NCBI GenBank assembly: GCA_021845945.1
Contig: JAJZRD010000086.1
Location: 1-13,599, forward strand
Reading direction: 5' to 3'
Source of the DNA: Chloroflexota bacterium
Lineage (GTDB): Bacteria; Chloroflexota; UBA6077
Length of the DNA stretch: 13,599 nt
In this document: one piece after another, positions 6,399 through 13,352 of the stretch
Layout of the letters: every line of letters begins with the position of its first letter
How positions within the stretch are numbered: position 1 is the first letter of the stretch
Translations under genes and position numbers: made by a program
Notes under the pieces: model-generated
What the model saw: only the letters and a program-made list of their open reading frames with translations
What the model was told of the DNA's origin: nothing
Database searches by the model: none

Positions 6399-7104
6399 TT
6401 GCCCTCGTCGCCAGCTCCCTCGCCTTGGCCTCGCTTCGGGTCACCACCGTCTCCTGGAAAGCATCCCAGTTCACGGGCTCCCGGTAGTCCAGGTGGTACA
6501 CCACGTTGCCCTCATGGACCCGGCAGGGCCGGCCCAGCTCGGCGAACAGGCGTGACAGGAAGGCCGGTTCCCACACCTTGTTGGGCGAGGGGGCACGATC
6601 CAGCAGGTCGACGGTCGTCTTGTAGTAATCCAGCAGGATCTCTCGCACCACCGGATCCTGGCAGAAGAGGGCGCCCGGGGTGTAGAGGGGGGCGTGGGAG
6701 GGATAGCTGGTGGGATAGGCAGAGTGGCGGCAGAAGGGGGCCACGAAGCCGTACACGGGCATGGCCGAGGTGACTTCCAGCAGCTGCGCCAGGGACGAGG
6801 AGGGGAGCACGATGTCGTCGTCCATGAAGCAGATGGTCCTCCCCTTCAAGGCCTGCAGTATCCGAAGCCGCCCGGTGCTGAAAGCCCGGTCTCTCTCCCG
6901 GAGATACTCGTAGTTGCAGGGGATCCTCCGGTCGATAGCGAGCCGCAGGGCGAAGGCGACGTCGTCCCGGTTGATGACCGGCTTCTCCGAGGTGTCCACG
7001 ATGTAGATCCGAATGTCCTGGACCTGCTGCAGCAGCAGGCTGGAGAGGGTCATACCCAGGGTCGGTTTACCTCGGGTCAGTATGCCAATTTCTACCTCGG
7101 CCAA
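6394..7104 (-). CDS. GT2-like (GT-A fold) glycosyltransferase
   Basis: A 236-aa single-domain protein. The N-terminus has EIGILTRGKPTLGMTLSSLL and a beta strand IRIYIVD, and FMDDDIVLP (DDD at 95-97) is the DXD-type site that binds the metal and nucleotide sugar in family 2 glycosyltransferases. No membrane helix is seen; it is presumably cytoplasmic or peripheral. The start is taken as TTG 7104 because a near-ideal SD (GGAAGGAGG) lies 5 nt upstream; GTG 7146 and ATG 7143 open the frame earlier but lack an SD and add an atypical basic stretch. The TAG stop (6396-6394) lies inside a palindromic element. Donor and acceptor are unknown, and no other glycan gene is nearby apart from yvcK, convergent to it. 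Confidence 0.75.
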   Translation of the reverse strand: MAEVEIGILTRGKPTLGMTLSSLLLQQVQDIRIYIVDTSEKPVINRDDVAFALRLAIDRRIPCNYEYLRERDRAFSTGRLRILQALKGRTICFMDDDIVLPSSSLAQLLEVTSAMPVYGFVAPFCRHSAYPTSYPSHAPLYTPGALFCQDPVVREILLDYYKTTVDLLDRAPSPNKVWEPAFLSRLFAELGRPCRVHEGNVVYHLDYREPVNWDAFQETVVTRSEAKARELATRAK

Positions 7105-7241
7105 TGGAGCCTCCTTCCTGGACCCACCGCGGTTTCCTGCCATCACGGGCGCAGCGGGGGTCTCCGCCGGGTCGATGGGGATGCTTCGCTTCGCTCAGCC
7201 GGATGGCCGGTTGTGGCTGTTTGCTGTGGTTGATGGCAGGG

Positions 7242-7270
7242 AGTTTAGCACTTTCCGGCCAGGCTACCAA
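7242..7270 (-). promoter_or_regulatory. Candidate promoter for the glycosyltransferase gene
   Basis: On the minus strand TTGGTA (7270-7265) is followed after 17 nt by TAAACT (7247-7242), each a 4/6 match, with a TGC in front of the -10 (extended -10 type). It lies back to back with the secG promoter, with the two -35 boxes 2 nt apart. The leader to TTG 7104 would be about 130 nt. Confidence 0.4.
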
Positions 7271-7272
7271 GT

Positions 7273-7301
7273 TTGCTGGCGTGGTTGGGCTATGTTATAA
7301 T
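7273..7301 (+). promoter_or_regulatory. Extended -10 promoter of secG
   Basis: TGTTATAAT (7293-7301) is a perfect TATAAT preceded by the TGN extension. At a 17-nt spacing the -35 is poor (TTGCTG, 7273-7278), as is usual for extended -10 promoters. Transcription would start near 7308, about 13 nt before the SD. Confidence 0.7.
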
Positions 7302-7333
7302 CCCGTCTGGCTGAATTACTGGAGGTGCCTCTT

Positions 7334-7555
7334 TTGCAGAGTTATCTCAATGTTGTGCAAATCCTTTTGTCGGTGGTGCTGATCCTGGTGGTGCTCCTCC
7401 AGAGTAAGGGTTCCGGCTTCAGCGCGACCTTTGCCTCCGACTCGTCGGTGTATCGCAGCCGGCGCGGGGTTGAGCGCACCCTTTTCAACTTCACCATCGT
7501 CCTGGCCGTGCTGTTCGTGTTGATCAGCATATTCACGGTGAAGTTCTTCTCCTAA
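7334..7555 (+). CDS. secG: Preprotein translocase subunit SecG
   Basis: SecG is the small non-essential subunit of the SecYEG protein-export channel in the inner membrane. The 73-aa product has the family layout: helix one about residues 5-24 (VVQILLSVVLILVVLLQ), the cytoplasmic loop QSKGSGFSATFASDS with the conserved QSxKGxG-like start, a basic segment (YRSRRGVERTL) and helix two about 50-70. The SD GGAGG (7321-7325) lies 8 nt before TTG 7334, which is therefore the start. The in-frame GTG 7325 overlaps the SD and cannot use it. The gene is monocistronic by appearance: its own promoter upstream and a terminator just downstream. Confidence 0.93.
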   Translation: MQSYLNVVQILLSVVLILVVLLQSKGSGFSATFASDSSVYRSRRGVERTLFNFTIVLAVLFVLISIFTVKFFS

Positions 7556-7586
7556 ACTTTCGGCGACGGTCGTTTCCCGTGCACTC

Positions 7587-7623
7587 AGCAATGCCCGGTC
7601 CCCTCGTGGGGCCGTTGCTTTTT
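7587..7623 (+). terminator. Intrinsic terminator of secG
   Basis: AGCAA (7587-7591) pairs with TTGCT (7615-7619) around an inner GG.CCCC/GGGGCC stem with small bulges and a TCGT loop, followed directly by a T-run (7619-7623). It sits 32 nt past the secG stop. Confidence 0.75.
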
Positions 7624-7677
7624 CATGTCCCCACGACCCTTGCCCTGGCGGAGCATTGGTCTCAGCGGAGTGCTTAG

Positions 7678-9360
7678 ATGAACTCTAGCGCGCGCGATGG
7701 TGGGAAGAGGGGCTTGAAGCTACGCCCGCTGCTGGTGGCTTTGGCTCTGGCGGCGGTCATCGTGCCCGCCGTCGCCAGCAAGCTTCCTCGTGAGGTCCCT
7801 ATGGTGACCGTCCCCGATGCGGGCGGCGCCTACGTGGAGGCCGTGGTCGGCAACCCCGGCTACCTGAACCCCATCCTGCTCCAGTTCAACCAGGTGGATC
7901 GGGACCTCTCCGCCCTGCTGTTCTCCGGACTCACCCGCTTCGATGAGAACGGCCTGATCGTCCCCGACCTGGCGGAGCGGTGGGAGATAGGGGACGGCGG
8001 CAAGAGCTATCTCTTCCACCTGCGTAAGGACGTCCGCTGGCACGATCGCACCCCCTTCACCTCCGACGACGTGGTATTCACCGTCAAGGCGATGCAGGCG
8101 GCCGGTTTCCAGGGCAACCAGGAGGTTGCGGAGCTCTGGCGGGACGTCGGGGTGGAGCAGGTGAGCGATTACGACGTTCGCTTCACCCTGAAAGAGCCCT
8201 TTGCTCCCTTCCTGGAGTACACCACCGTGGGCATCCTGCCCCGGCACCTCTACTCCGAGACCGCCGGCAAGTCCATGGTGGACAGCCCCTACAATCTTCG
8301 CCCCATCGGGACGGGCCCCTTCAAGCTGACCAAGATCACGGGAGAGTCGATCGCCTTGGAGCCCCACGCCGACTACTACGGACCGGCCCCGAAGCTGGCC
8401 CAGCTTCGATTCCGCTTCTACCCCGACTACCCCAGCGCCCTGGCCGCCCTGGAGAAGGGGGAGGTGGACGCCCTTCCCTACCTGGATCCCCAGGACGTGG
8501 CCCGGCTGAAGGCCAACGACAAGCTGGCCGTCTACTCGGCCCCGGACTACCTGAGGTACGCGGTGCTGTTTCTGAACGACTCCACCCCGCCCTTTCAGGA
8601 CAAGGCCGTGAGGCAGGCGGTGGCCTACGCCATCAACAAGGACAGGATGATCCAGGCGGTGATGGAGGGCCAGGCGGTCCCCGGCAAAGGCGCCATCTCC
8701 CCGGGCTCCTGGGCCTTCGACTCCAAGGCCAAGAGCTACGAGTACGACCCCAAGAAGGCGGAGGAGCTGCTGGACTCGGCGGGATGGCGCCGCCCCGACG
8801 GGACCGGGGTGCGCGAGAAGGATGGGCAGCCCCTGGCCTTCGTGATCCTGACCAACGACAACAAGCGGCGGATCAAGACGGGCGAGCTGGTCGTAGATGA
8901 CCTCCGAAAGGTGGGCTTCAAGGCCGAGGTGCAGGCCCTGCCCTGGACGGACCTCCTCAAGGAGTACATGGGCCCCCGCACCTTCGTCGGCGCCATCGCC
9001 GAGCAGTGGCTGCTGACCGCCGATCCCGACCTGTACAGCCTCTGGCACTCCAGCCAGATCGGCGGCGGGGGGTTCAACTTCTCGGGTCTCAACAACCAGC
9101 GGATCGATCAGCTGCTGGAGGATGCACGCCACACCGTGGACAAGAACAAGCGGACGGAGCTCTACTCGGAGTTCCAGCAGCTCTGGGCCGACGAGGTGCC
9201 CGGCGTCATCCTGTACTATCCCCAGTTCAACTGGGCGGTAAGCAAGAACGTGAAGGACGTCAAGCTGTCGGCGATGATCGACGGCAGCTCCCGCTTCCGC
9301 CACGTGGCCCAGTGGTACGTCAAGACCAAGCAGGTGCCCGCCACGCCCGGGACGAAGTGA
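7678..9360 (+). CDS. ABC transporter substrate-binding protein, family 5 (oligopeptide/dipeptide type)
   Basis: A 560-aa extracytoplasmic solute-binding protein of the OppA/DppA (SBP_bac_5) family, which captures peptides, nickel or oligosaccharide-like ligands for an ABC importer. Family signatures include [20 protein letters not shown] with [17 protein letters not shown] (about 97-140), GTGPFKL, and [15 protein letters not shown] near 320. The N-terminus is a basic stretch (KRGLKLR) and a hydrophobic helix [17 protein letters not shown], i.e. a Sec signal or uncleaved anchor. There is no lipobox; the whole protein appears to lack cysteine, so it is not a lipoprotein, the usual anchor in Gram-positives. 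ATG 7678 has GGAG 7 nt upstream. No permease or ATPase gene is adjacent, so its transporter must lie elsewhere. Confidence 0.9.
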   Translation: MNSSARDGGKRGLKLRPLLVALALAAVIVPAVASKLPREVPMVTVPDAGGAYVEAVVGNPGYLNPILLQFNQVDRDLSALLFSGLTRFDENGLIVPDLAERWEIGDGGKSYLFHLRKDVRWHDRTPFTSDDVVFTVKAMQAAGFQGNQEVAELWRDVGVEQVSDYDVRFTLKEPFAPFLEYTTVGILPRHLYSETAGKSMVDSPYNLRPIGTGPFKLTKITGESIALEPHADYYGPAPKLAQLRFRFYPDYPSALAALEKGEVDALPYLDPQDVARLKANDKLAVYSAPDYLRYAVLFLNDSTPPFQDKAVRQAVAYAINKDRMIQAVMEGQAVPGKGAISPGSWAFDSKAKSYEYDPKKAEELLDSAGWRRPDGTGVREKDGQPLAFVILTNDNKRRIKTGELVVDDLRKVGFKAEVQALPWTDLLKEYMGPRTFVGAIAEQWLLTADPDLYSLWHSSQIGGGGFNFSGLNNQRIDQLLEDARHTVDKNKRTELYSEFQQLWADEVPGVILYYPQFNWAVSKNVKDVKLSAMIDGSSRFRHVAQWYVKTKQVPATPGTK

Positions 9361-9372
9361 CCCCGGAGATCC

Positions 9373-9529
9373 CCTCTCCCTCTGGGAGAGGCGGTACGCT
9401 GCGCCAGCTCGCGTCACGGGGTGAGGGCTTAGTCGCAGGCGTCGAAGCAGCCCTCACCCGCCCTTCGGGCGGCCTCTCCCAGAGGGAGAGGCGGTACGCA
9501 ATCCCCGGTGGCCTCTCTCCCAGGGGGAG
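9373..9529. repeat. Hairpin cluster between the SBP gene and comEA
   Basis: Several dyads sit in the 214-nt gap. CCTCTCCC-TCT-GGGAGAGG then CGGTACGC (9373-9399) recurs as the same 27 nt at 9473-9499 except that the loop is AGA. Between them GGGTGAGGGCT (9419-9429) pairs perfectly with AGCCCTCACCC (9449-9459), and CCGCCC-TTC-GGGCGG occupies 9458-9472. A third, weaker copy is CTCCC-AGG-GGGAG (9517-9529). No ORF with coding character is seen. The arrangement is that of a non-autonomous palindromic element family (REP/MITE-like). Confidence 0.8.
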
Positions 9530-9574
9530 TAGAGCTGGCGATTTTGCCTCGATAGCAGCGGAGCGGTATGTAGA

Positions 9575-10150
9575 ATGCTGGAGTGGCTCGAGAGGAATCG
9601 CTCGAACCTGGCGGCCCTCCTGGTGGTGCTGGTCACCGTGGCCGCCGTTGGACTGCTCCAGACCCCGCGCCGCGCCGCCCTTCAGGTCGTCTCCCCCTCC
9701 TCCCCGCCCACACCCCCGCCCATCAAGGTCCACGTCGTGGGATCGGTCCTCTCGCCCGGGGTCTATCCCCTGCCCCTCGACGCCCGTGTGGAGGATGCCC
9801 TGAGGGCAGCGGGCGGCCCCTCCGAGTCCGCCGACGTCGCCTCCCTGAACCTGGCGGCGCCCCTGCGGGACGGTCAGCAGTTGGTGATCCCGGCCGCCAG
9901 CCCTCAGTCGCCCTCGGCCGCGGCCACCCCTCGGCCCCCTTCCTCCCCCCAGCCCGCCGGGCTGGACCTGAACGGCGCCTCTCAGCAGCAGTTGGAGGCG
10001 CTGCCCGGCATCGGTCCCGTGACCGCCCAGAAGATCCTGGACTATCGCCAGAAGAACGGCGGCTTCGTGTCCGTCGAGGAGCTGCGGGACGCCAAGCTGG
10101 TGAACTCCTCCACCTACGAGAAGGTCAAGGGGCTGGTGGAGGTGAGGTAG
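9575..10150 (+). CDS. comEA: ComEA-type DNA-binding protein with SLBB and helix-hairpin-helix domains
   Basis: ComEA is the membrane-anchored receptor that binds double-stranded DNA outside the cell during natural transformation. The 191-aa protein has all the parts in order: a short basic N-terminus, one membrane helix (about 11-28), a proline-rich linker (about 40-50), an SLBB domain (about 50-106: [16 protein letters not shown] and [11 protein letters not shown]), a second Pro/Ala/Ser linker, and a C-terminal double helix-hairpin-helix domain (129-191) with [20 protein letters not shown] and [14 protein letters not shown]. Length fits the family (about 200). ATG 9575 has GGAG about 11 nt upstream, a slightly long spacing. 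The TAG stop is part of a GTAGGGCGGGC sequence. No comEC follows; the gene stands alone between two palindromes. Confidence 0.92.
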   Translation: MLEWLERNRSNLAALLVVLVTVAAVGLLQTPRRAALQVVSPSSPPTPPPIKVHVVGSVLSPGVYPLPLDARVEDALRAAGGPSESADVASLNLAAPLRDGQQLVIPAASPQSPSAAATPRPPSSPQPAGLDLNGASQQQLEALPGIGPVTAQKILDYRQKNGGFVSVEELRDAKLVNSSTYEKVKGLVEVR

Positions 10151-10181
10151 GGCGGGCCCCCCACCTGGCCGGTATCGACAA

Positions 10182-10216
10182 GTTCGCCCAAGTCCCACAC
10201 TGGAACTTGGGCGAAC
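10182..10216. repeat. Perfect 12-bp-arm palindrome at the broken end of an aldo/keto reductase gene
   Basis: GTTCGCCCAAGT (10182-10193) and ACTTGGGCGAAC (10205-10216) are perfect reverse complements with an 11-nt loop in which CC and GG can extend the stem. It lies between comEA and the reductase remnant, whose family homology stops within a few nt of the right arm. No T-run follows on either strand. Confidence 0.8.
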
Positions 10217-10432
10217 GGTGCGCTTGATCGCCTTCCCCACCAACTCCTCGTTGGTGAAGGGACCGTAGATGTCCGCCGTGTCCAGCAAGTTGACGCCCAG
10301 CTCCAGGGCCCGATGGATGGTGGCAATGGCCTCCTGCTCGTCCGCAGCGCCGTAGAAGCCGCTCATGCCCATGCATCCGAGGCCGATAGCCGAAACCTCG
10401 GGCCCTTTGCGGCCGAGTCTTCGAGTCTTCAA
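10217..10432 (-). pseudogene. Aldo/keto reductase, 5' fragment only
   Basis: The first ~71 codons of an aldo/keto reductase (NADPH-dependent carbonyl reduction; complete proteins about 300-330 aa). TTG 10432 is the likely start, with AAGGGAG 8 nt upstream. The product reads [20 protein letters not shown], then the family motif [11 protein letters not shown] (catalytic Asp54 is mapped by position, Tyr56 present) and [11 protein letters not shown]. Normally 'GRRD.V.iATKfG' would follow; here the sequence turns into the palindrome at 10182-10216 and then antisense comEA. The catalytic Lys and His and most of the barrel are missing, so an active enzyme is not possible. It is 56 nt downstream of the zinc dehydrogenase gene, so it was probably the last gene of that operon. 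Confidence 0.8.
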
Positions 10433-10488
10433 GTCGCAGTCTCCCTTCTTGCGTGTAGCAGGGAATTGTGATCTGCCGGGTCGATATC

Positions 10489-11523
10489 CTAGGGATGAAG
10501 CATCACCTTGGCCGCATCCTTCTTCAGAAGCTCGATACCAGTGGCGAACTCCTCGAAGGGCAGGCGGTGGGTGATCAGCCACGAGAGGTCCAGCCGCTTC
10601 GACTCGACGAGGGCGAGCAGCGTCTCCCAGGTGTCCCACACGCGGCGGCCGAAGACGCCCCTCAGGGTTATCCCCTTCTTGTTGATGTAGGCCGCGATAT
10701 CCACGGGCACCGCCTGCCCGGGATGGCCCACGGTGACCGCCCTTCCTTCTCGCCGGAGGCTCTCGAACAACGTGGGCAGTACGTTGGATGCCCCCGATGT
10801 CTCGAAGGCGACGTCCACTCCGCCCGTCCGTGAGAAGGTAGACCGGCAGAACTCGGGGACGTTCACCTCTCGGGGGTCTATGGCGATGGCTCCCAACTGC
10901 TCCGCCATCTTCAGACGGTGGGGGTTGACGTCCAGGGCGACCACCCTGCCGGCGCCGTACAGCAGGGCCAGCTGGATGACCACCAGACCTACCGGGCCGG
11001 ACCCGCAGACCAGGACGGAGTTGGAGGCGACGTTTCCGGCCCGCTGCAGGGCGTGCACGGAGACGCCCGCGGGCTCGAAGAGGGCGCCGATCTCCATGGG
11101 AACGGTTTCCGGCAGCGGGAAGCAGGCGCTGGCCGGTGCCTTGGAGTACTCGGCGAAAACCCCATCCCAGGTGAGCCCCAGCAGCCCCACGTTCAGGCAG
11201 TTGTGGGCGTCACCGGTGCGGCAGGGGTAGCAGTGGCCGCAGAAGAAGTGGGTCTCCACCGAGACCCGGTCGCCCAGGGCAAAGCCCTTGACGGAGGAGC
11301 CCACCGCCGCCACCGTGCCCGCGCACTCGTGGCCCATGACCAGCGGCAGCTTGGGGTTGAAGTCCTGGGCGCTCTTGGACCACTCGTAGAGGTGCGCGTC
11401 GGTGCCGCAGATCATCGCTGCGGCTACCTTGATGAGAACCTCATCCTCTTTCAGTTCGGGTTCAGGGGCGTTCTTGACTACCTCGGCCCCAGGACCCGGG
11501 GCCATTTTCATCACAGCGCGCAT
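10489..11523 (-). CDS. Zinc-dependent alcohol dehydrogenase, L-threonine 3-dehydrogenase-like
   Basis: A 344-aa medium-chain dehydrogenase that should oxidise a secondary alcohol with NAD(P). Catalytic zinc residues Cys39, His65 and Glu66 are in [10 protein letters not shown] (39-48) and VMGHE; structural zinc cysteines are at 95, 98, 101 and 109 ([15 protein letters not shown]). The nucleotide site is GSGPVG (174-179), with Asp198 ending the second strand, which favours NAD. CGTDxHxYEW and the spacing around DGVFAEY are closest in my memory to threonine dehydrogenase, but sorbitol or other polyol dehydrogenases share much of this, and no Kbl ligase is nearby, so a polyol or sugar-acid substrate is as likely. 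ATG 11523 lies 7 nt after the stop of the transketolase C gene, with AAGGA about 10 nt upstream. Confidence 0.88.
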   Translation of the reverse strand: MRAVMKMAPGPGAEVVKNAPEPELKEDEVLIKVAAAMICGTDAHLYEWSKSAQDFNPKLPLVMGHECAGTVAAVGSSVKGFALGDRVSVETHFFCGHCYPCRTGDAHNCLNVGLLGLTWDGVFAEYSKAPASACFPLPETVPMEIGALFEPAGVSVHALQRAGNVASNSVLVCGSGPVGLVVIQLALLYGAGRVVALDVNPHRLKMAEQLGAIAIDPREVNVPEFCRSTFSRTGGVDVAFETSGASNVLPTLFESLRREGRAVTVGHPGQAVPVDIAAYINKKGITLRGVFGRRVWDTWETLLALVESKRLDLSWLITHRLPFEEFATGIELLKKDAAKVMLHP

Positions 11524-11530
11524 GGATCAA

Positions 11531-12472
11531 CTATCCTTTTCTGGCGACCACGCGTCGCACCGATTCGACTATGTGGGGGACCGTCAGTCCAAACCTGTCC
11601 AGCAACTCGTCCTGGGAACCGGTATCGGCGTAGCAGTCCCGAATCCCCACCCGCTCCATGGGGGTGGGGATCTCCTCGGCCAGCACTTCGGCCACGGCGC
11701 CCCCCAGCCCGCCCAGGATGTTGTTCTCCTCCACCGTGACGATCGCCCCGGTCTCCCGAGCCAGCCGGACGATGGCCTCCCGGTCTATCGGCTTGAGGGT
11801 GGGCATCTCCATCACCCGGACCCGCAGTCCCTCGGCCGCCAACCAGTCGGCCGCCTCCAGGGCCCTGCCCACCATGATCCCGCAGGCGATGATGGCTGCA
11901 TCTCGTCCCTCCGTCCGAAGGGGCACGGCTCTACCAATCTCAAATCGATAGTCCGGCCCGTGCACTGCGGGCACGGCCATCCCGATCCGGATGTAGACCG
12001 GTCCCTGGTGCTCGGCCGCAGCATAGACAGCCTTCTCGATCCCGACCGCATCGGCCGGGACGATGACCGTCATCCCAGGGATAGAGCGCATGACGCTCAG
12101 GTCCTCGGTCGCCGCATGGGTCACGCCGTTGATCCCGGCGGAGTAGCCCCCGAGCCCTGCCAGCACCTTGACGTTCAGGTGGGGATAGGCGACGAAGGTT
12201 CTCAGCTGCTCCAGGGTACGCATGGAAAGGAACACCGCGTAGCTGGCCACGAAGGGGATCTTGCCGGCGCTGGCCAGACCTGCCGCAGCCATCACCGCGT
12301 TCTGCTCCGCGATGCCGAAGTTGAACAGTCTATCCGGGAAGCGCAGGCCAAAGCCGTCGACCCCCATGGTCTTCAGGGTGTCTGCCACGCAGACCACCAC
12401 TTCCTCTCGCTCCGCCCCGAGGCGGACCAGGGTATCGCCAAGAAGCTGAATGCTGGAAGCCATCGCCGTCAT
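11531..12472 (-). CDS. Transketolase-like protein, C-terminal subunit
   Basis: The pyrimidine-binding and C-terminal half of a split transketolase (thiamine diphosphate enzyme moving two-carbon ketol units). It is 313 aa, the usual size for this subunit. FNFGIAEQN (Glu56) is the conserved region whose glutamate activates the cofactor; GLGGYSAG and GVTHAATEDLSVMRSIPGM follow, then the C-terminal domain with VTVEENNILGGLGG. ATG 12472 overlaps the stop of the N-terminal subunit gene (ATGA, 4 bp), with GGTGAGG about 5 nt upstream, so translational coupling is likely and fits 1:1 assembly. An upstream in-frame start at 12550 would lie well inside the N-subunit gene and is rejected. Confidence 0.92.
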   Translation of the reverse strand: MTAMASSIQLLGDTLVRLGAEREEVVVCVADTLKTMGVDGFGLRFPDRLFNFGIAEQNAVMAAAGLASAGKIPFVASYAVFLSMRTLEQLRTFVAYPHLNVKVLAGLGGYSAGINGVTHAATEDLSVMRSIPGMTVIVPADAVGIEKAVYAAAEHQGPVYIRIGMAVPAVHGPDYRFEIGRAVPLRTEGRDAAIIACGIMVGRALEAADWLAAEGLRVRVMEMPTLKPIDREAIVRLARETGAIVTVEENNILGGLGGAVAEVLAEEIPTPMERVGIRDCYADTGSQDELLDRFGLTVPHIVESVRRVVARKG

Positions 12473-13335
12473 GGGAACCTCACCCCCTTGCAGCCGATCT
12501 CCTCGAGCGCCTGATCCAGCTGCTCCCGGTCCGGAGCCTTGCCGTGCCACACGTTGTCGTTCTCCATGAAGGAGACTCCCTTGCCCTTAACCGTGTTGCA
12601 CAAGACGAAGGTGGGTACCCCGGGCTTTCGAGGGGCCCGGCGGAAGACTTCGACCAGTGAAGGGATGTCGTGGCCGTCCACCGTCCACACGTCCCAGCCG
12701 AAGGAGCGCCATTTGTCGGCCACGTCGCCGAGGGGCATGATGTTGCGGACCGCGCCGCCGCTCTGCATGCCGTTGTTGTCCAGGATGGCGATCAGGTTAT
12801 CAACCCCGAGATTGGGGGCGGAGAGGGCGGTCTCCCAGATGAGCCCCTCCTGGCTCTCCCCGTCACCCAACAGCACGTAGACCCGGTAGTCCCTCTTGTC
12901 CAGCTTGCCGGCCAGGGCCATGCCCAGCCCGCCCGCGAGGCCATGGCCAAGGGAGCCGGCCGTCATCTCGATGCCCGGCAGCTTGGCCATGTCGGGGTGG
13001 CCCTGGAGCCTCGAGCCCAGCTTTCGGTAGGTGAGCAGCTCTTCCCGAGGGAAGTAGCCCTTCTCGGCCAGGGCGGAGTACCAGGCGGAGCAGGTGTGCC
13101 CCTTGGACATGATGAAGCGGTCGCGATCCGGCCACCGGGGTTCCTGCGGCCGAAGCCGCATGATGCCGAAGTAGAGAGTGGCGACGATGTCGGCGCAGGA
13201 GAGCGATCCGCCGACGTGGCCGCTGTTGGAGAGGTGCGCCATCCAGAGGGCATCGCAGCGGATCCGCTGCGCCTTCTCCCGCAATAGGTCCAGATCGGGA
13301 AATTCGGTCTCGTTCAAGGGCAAGGCCTCACTCAT
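12469..13335 (-). CDS. Transketolase-like protein, N-terminal (TPP-binding) subunit
   Basis: The diphosphate-binding half of the split transketolase, 288 aa. It shows SNSGHVGGSLS (His40), FIMSKGH (His80), GHPD (His113), TAGSLGHGL (His131) and the TPP/Mg motif GDGESQEG (157-164), completed by LDNN about 30 residues later. All the catalytic-site histidines expected of a true transketolase are present, so it should be active with the next gene's product. ATG 13335 gives the normal family N-terminus but has only a distant AGGGAA, so translation may depend on read-through from the TRAP gene 17 nt upstream. A gene pair of this type next to a transporter and dehydrogenase often serves a dedicated catabolic route rather than the housekeeping pentose phosphate pathway; that is inference here. 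Confidence 0.92.
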   Translation of the reverse strand: MSEALPLNETEFPDLDLLREKAQRIRCDALWMAHLSNSGHVGGSLSCADIVATLYFGIMRLRPQEPRWPDRDRFIMSKGHTCSAWYSALAEKGYFPREELLTYRKLGSRLQGHPDMAKLPGIEMTAGSLGHGLAGGLGMALAGKLDKRDYRVYVLLGDGESQEGLIWETALSAPNLGVDNLIAILDNNGMQSGGAVRNIMPLGDVADKWRSFGWDVWTVDGHDIPSLVEVFRRAPRKPGVPTFVLCNTVKGKGVSFMENDNVWHGKAPDREQLDQALEEIGCKGVRFP

Positions 13336-13352
13336 GTGGGAATCGATGTTCC

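Noticed and set aside
7720..9417. A 565-codon open frame on the minus strand opposite the substrate-binding protein gene
   Set aside because: It mirrors a real gene with strong third-position GC bias; its own product has no recognisable motif, is rich in Gly/Val/His/Gln typical of antisense frames, and has no ribosome-binding site.
9373..9529. A CRISPR-like repeat array
   Set aside because: There are only two or three copies, each is a self-contained hairpin, spacing is irregular, and the intervening sequence is itself palindromic; no cas gene is present.
9320..10639. A single 439-codon minus-strand frame joining the aldo/keto reductase start to sequence opposite comEA
   Set aside because: Only about 71 internal codons resemble a reductase; upstream it runs through the end of the dehydrogenase gene in another frame and downstream it is antisense comEA. 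Reported instead as a truncated remnant.
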